64,000 bases of DNA from Brevibacterium senegalense (GTDB lineage: Bacteria > Actinomycetota > Actinomycetes > Actinomycetales > Brevibacteriaceae). Positions 62,612 to 64,000 of this stretch are shown piece by piece (positions within the stretch are counted from its first letter, which is position 1; each line of letters begins with the position of its first letter). The stretch lies in NCBI RefSeq assembly GCF_000285835.1, contig NZ_HE978600.1, forward strand, positions 35,102 to 99,101, read 5' to 3'. Below the pieces are notes generated by a model that was not told where the DNA came from, ran no database searches, and worked only from the letters and a program-made list of their open reading frames with translations. The position numbers were made by a program, and so were the translations under genes.

Positions 62612-63811
62612 TCAGCCCACCCCGCCCGCGTCCTGTGTGCGGACGGCGGACAGCGCCGCCGCGAACCGGTGCGCGGCGTGGGCGGGCGGCGGCCCGCCCC
62701 GCTGGAGACGATGGAAATCCGCGAAGACGTCCGCATCCGACCGGGCCTCGTCGTCGCCCCGGGAGCCCTCCGCCGAGGCCGCGGCCGGCTGCGCGAGCGA
62801 CGTCCAGGTCATGCGGATGAAGCCGGGGAAGGCGGTGCGCAGCCGGTCGACGGCACCGGGCACCCGCTGCGGGTCCGTGAGATCAGCAGCGATGAGGGCG
62901 TCCGCCGGCTGCTGCGGTGCCTGCTTCAGCACCTCCTCGAGTGTGCCGGTGAGTGTGCGGACCGGACGGAAATGCGGAACGGGGTGGACGGTGACGGCGG
63001 GCGGGGACGCAGTGCCGTCGACGGAGGGGGTGAACTCGACCTCGAGGACCGACTTGTCCGTGCGGGCCTCGCCGAAGGAGAAGGGGAGGGGCGACCCGCT
63101 GAAGCGCACGCGGTCGGTGATCGCCTGCGGCCGGTGGAGGTGGCCCAGCGCCGCGTAGTCCGCCGCGTCGAAGACGGAGGCCGGGACGACGCCCACGCCG
63201 CCCAGCGACACGTCCCGCTCCGATTCGCTGGAGGCGGCGCCCGCGACGAACGCGTGGGCGAGCACGACGAGCCGGTCGCGGGGGGCGTGCGCGTCCCGGT
63301 GCGCGGTGATGCGGTCCATCGCCGTCGTCAGCACGGCCGCGTGCGTGCGGCGGTCCGCACCCATCCGCTCCCACACGAGGGCCGGCTCCAGGTAGGGGAT
63401 TCCGTGGATCGACACCGCCGGGGAGTCGTCGTCGGGGTCCACGAGCGCGCCGTCGACGTCGAGGCGGACCCCGGCCGTGAGGTCAGACAGGTGCGTGCGC
63501 AGGTGCACGCCCGCCCGGTCGAGGTGGTGGCGGTTGAGGCCCAGGCGGACGAACGAGTCGTGGTTGCCGCTCGAGGCGATGATCCGCACCCCGCGGTCCA
63601 GGATGCCCGTGACCGCGTGCCCCCACAGCCCCAGCGCATCCGGATGGGGGATCGCGCGGTCGTACACGTCGCCCGCGACCACGACCGCGTCGATCGCCCG
63701 CTCCTCCACGAGTGCGTGCAGCCAGTCGAGGAACGCGCGGTGCGCGGCGGTGAGGTCGACGCCGTGCAGACGGCGCCCCAGATGCCAGTCCGAGGTGTGG
63801 AGGATGCGCAT
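62612..63811 (-). CDS. sbcD: Exonuclease subunit SbcD
   Basis: A 399-aa Mre11-like metallophosphoesterase. Metal motifs are TSDWHLG (D8, H10), VVVAGDVYDRAIPH (D48), IIASSGNHDSFVRLGL (N83, H84), LVVLAHAFVAGA and ALGHLHRPQ. The C-terminal part binds SbcC. The ATG at 63811 is leaderless: TACTGT (63819-63824) plus 7 nt. Divergent from the probable pyruvate carboxylase gene. Confidence 0.95.
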   Translation of the reverse strand: MRILHTSDWHLGRRLHGVDLTAAHRAFLDWLHALVEERAIDAVVVAGDVYDRAIPHPDALGLWGHAVTGILDRGVRIIASSGNHDSFVRLGLNRHHLDRAGVHLRTHLSDLTAGVRLDVDGALVDPDDDSPAVSIHGIPYLEPALVWERMGADRRTHAAVLTTAMDRITAHRDAHAPRDRLVVLAHAFVAGAASSESERDVSLGGVGVVPASVFDAADYAALGHLHRPQAITDRVRFSGSPLPFSFGEARTDKSVLEVEFTPSVDGTASPPAVTVHPVPHFRPVRTLTGTLEEVLKQAPQQPADALIAADLTDPQRVPGAVDRLRTAFPGFIRMTWTSLAQPAAASAEGSRGDDEARSDADVFADFHRLQRGGPPPAHAAHRFAAALSAVRTQDAGGVG

Positions 63812-63882
63812 GCCGCTCACAGTAGCGAAGGGTGCGGACACGCGCGGAGGGGTCCCGACCCCACCCTCGGGTGTGTCCAGGG

Positions 63883-63897
63883 CCACTTGTACAGTGG
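63883..63897. promoter_or_regulatory. Dyad over the -10 of the probable pyc gene
   Basis: CCACT-TGTAC-AGTGG, a perfect 5-5-5 inverted repeat. TACAGT (63890-63895) within it is a good -10, so a protein bound here would block transcription. The expected leader is about 47 nt. Confidence 0.4.
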
Positions 63898-63948
63898 TCC
63901 TGTTCCGCACGACGCGTCGAGAACCGGCGCTGGAAGAATCGAGATCGA

Positions 63949-64000
63949 ATGTTCCGCAAGGTGCTAGTCGCCAACCGTGGCGAGATCGCCGTCCGGGCGT
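63949..64000 (+). CDS. pyc: Probable pyruvate carboxylase, first 17 codons
   Basis: MFRKVLVANRGEIAVRA then the window ends. The L-V-A-N-R-G-E-I-A-V-R opening is that of biotin carboxylase domains. Ala after V-R followed by a codon beginning with T (compatible with Phe) favours pyruvate carboxylase (V-R-A-F) over acyl-CoA carboxylase alpha subunits (V-R-I-x-R). With only 17 codons the assignment stays provisional. Confidence 0.65.
   Translation, partial: MFRKVLVANRGEIAVRA

Noticed and set aside
61058..63967. Long plus-strand frame opposite sbcC/sbcD
   Set aside because: Arg/Gly/Leu-rich shadow spanning two genes and their junction; no motif.
1..64000. CRISPR array
   Set aside because: No regularly spaced direct repeats and no cas genes were seen.

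Overview
The window is chromosomal DNA of a high-GC Gram-positive bacterium (Actinobacteria, most likely Micrococcales). This rests on the very GC-rich third codon positions, a mycothione reductase, a polyphosphate glucokinase, an actinobacterial bc1-aa3 respiratory chain (QcrCAB plus CtaCDEF), a GlnE adenylyltransferase beside two glutamine synthetases, and many genes whose start codon sits 6-7 nt after a TANNNT -10 box (leaderless transcripts). I cannot name the genus from sequence reading alone.

Layout. 1-9.1 kb is an accessory, partly decaying stretch: the end of an IS3-family element, a membrane-anchored hypothetical, a two-gene module (389-aa unknown protein plus a 919-aa DUF4365/HEAT-repeat protein with a nuclease-like D...QxK signature), a small membrane protein often labelled sulfate permease, a small HTH protein, a broken ArsR-type regulator, a glycine-rich ORF and a broken MauE-thioredoxin gene. 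9.1-19.7 kb: katA with its Fur/PerR-type regulator, an acyl-CoA synthetase, Nif3 and zinc-ribbon proteins, yaaA, the RNase P RNA gene, ppgK, map, a FadR-type regulator and alanine dehydrogenase. 19.9-28.3 kb: nitrogen block (SPOR-like small protein, glnA2, glnE, mtr, glnA1, RDD protein). 28.4-41 kb: lipoate and 2-oxoacid dehydrogenase block (DUF4191, lipA, lipB, an unknown membrane protein, sucB-type E2, lpd), then pepA, pyrD, DUF3043, an M20 peptidase, an erpA-type Fe-S protein and aat.

42-52.4 kb is the respiratory locus: ctaC-ctaD-ctaF on the plus strand converge on ctaE-qcrC-qcrA-qcrB on the minus strand. Between them a complete IS21-family element (45559-47712, istA/istB, 52-bp terminal inverted repeats) has replaced the junction of two minus-strand genes, leaving a GNAT acetyltransferase without its C-terminus and a HAD hydrolase without its start. 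Both respiratory operons carry an upstream CTAC-N5-GTAG dyad, which suggests joint control. 52.5-64 kb: trpD, a DEDDh-GIY-YIG nuclease fusion, a small membrane protein with an overlapping alpha/beta hydrolase, a PlsC acyltransferase, a MerR regulator, a ParA-type ATPase, sbcC, sbcD and the first codons of a probable pyruvate carboxylase.

The core gene order (glnE-glnA, lipA-lipB, E2, pepA, erpA, cta/qcr, trpD, nuclease, acyltransferase) resembles the arrangement known from other Actinobacteria such as mycobacteria, so the 5' region and the IS21 site stand out as later intrusions. No tRNA, no 5S/16S/23S rRNA, no CRISPR array and no phage were recognised. The most interesting leads are the DUF4365 two-gene module, the shared dyad before the cta/qcr operons, and a pair of divergent leaderless promoters that share almost the same -10 box.
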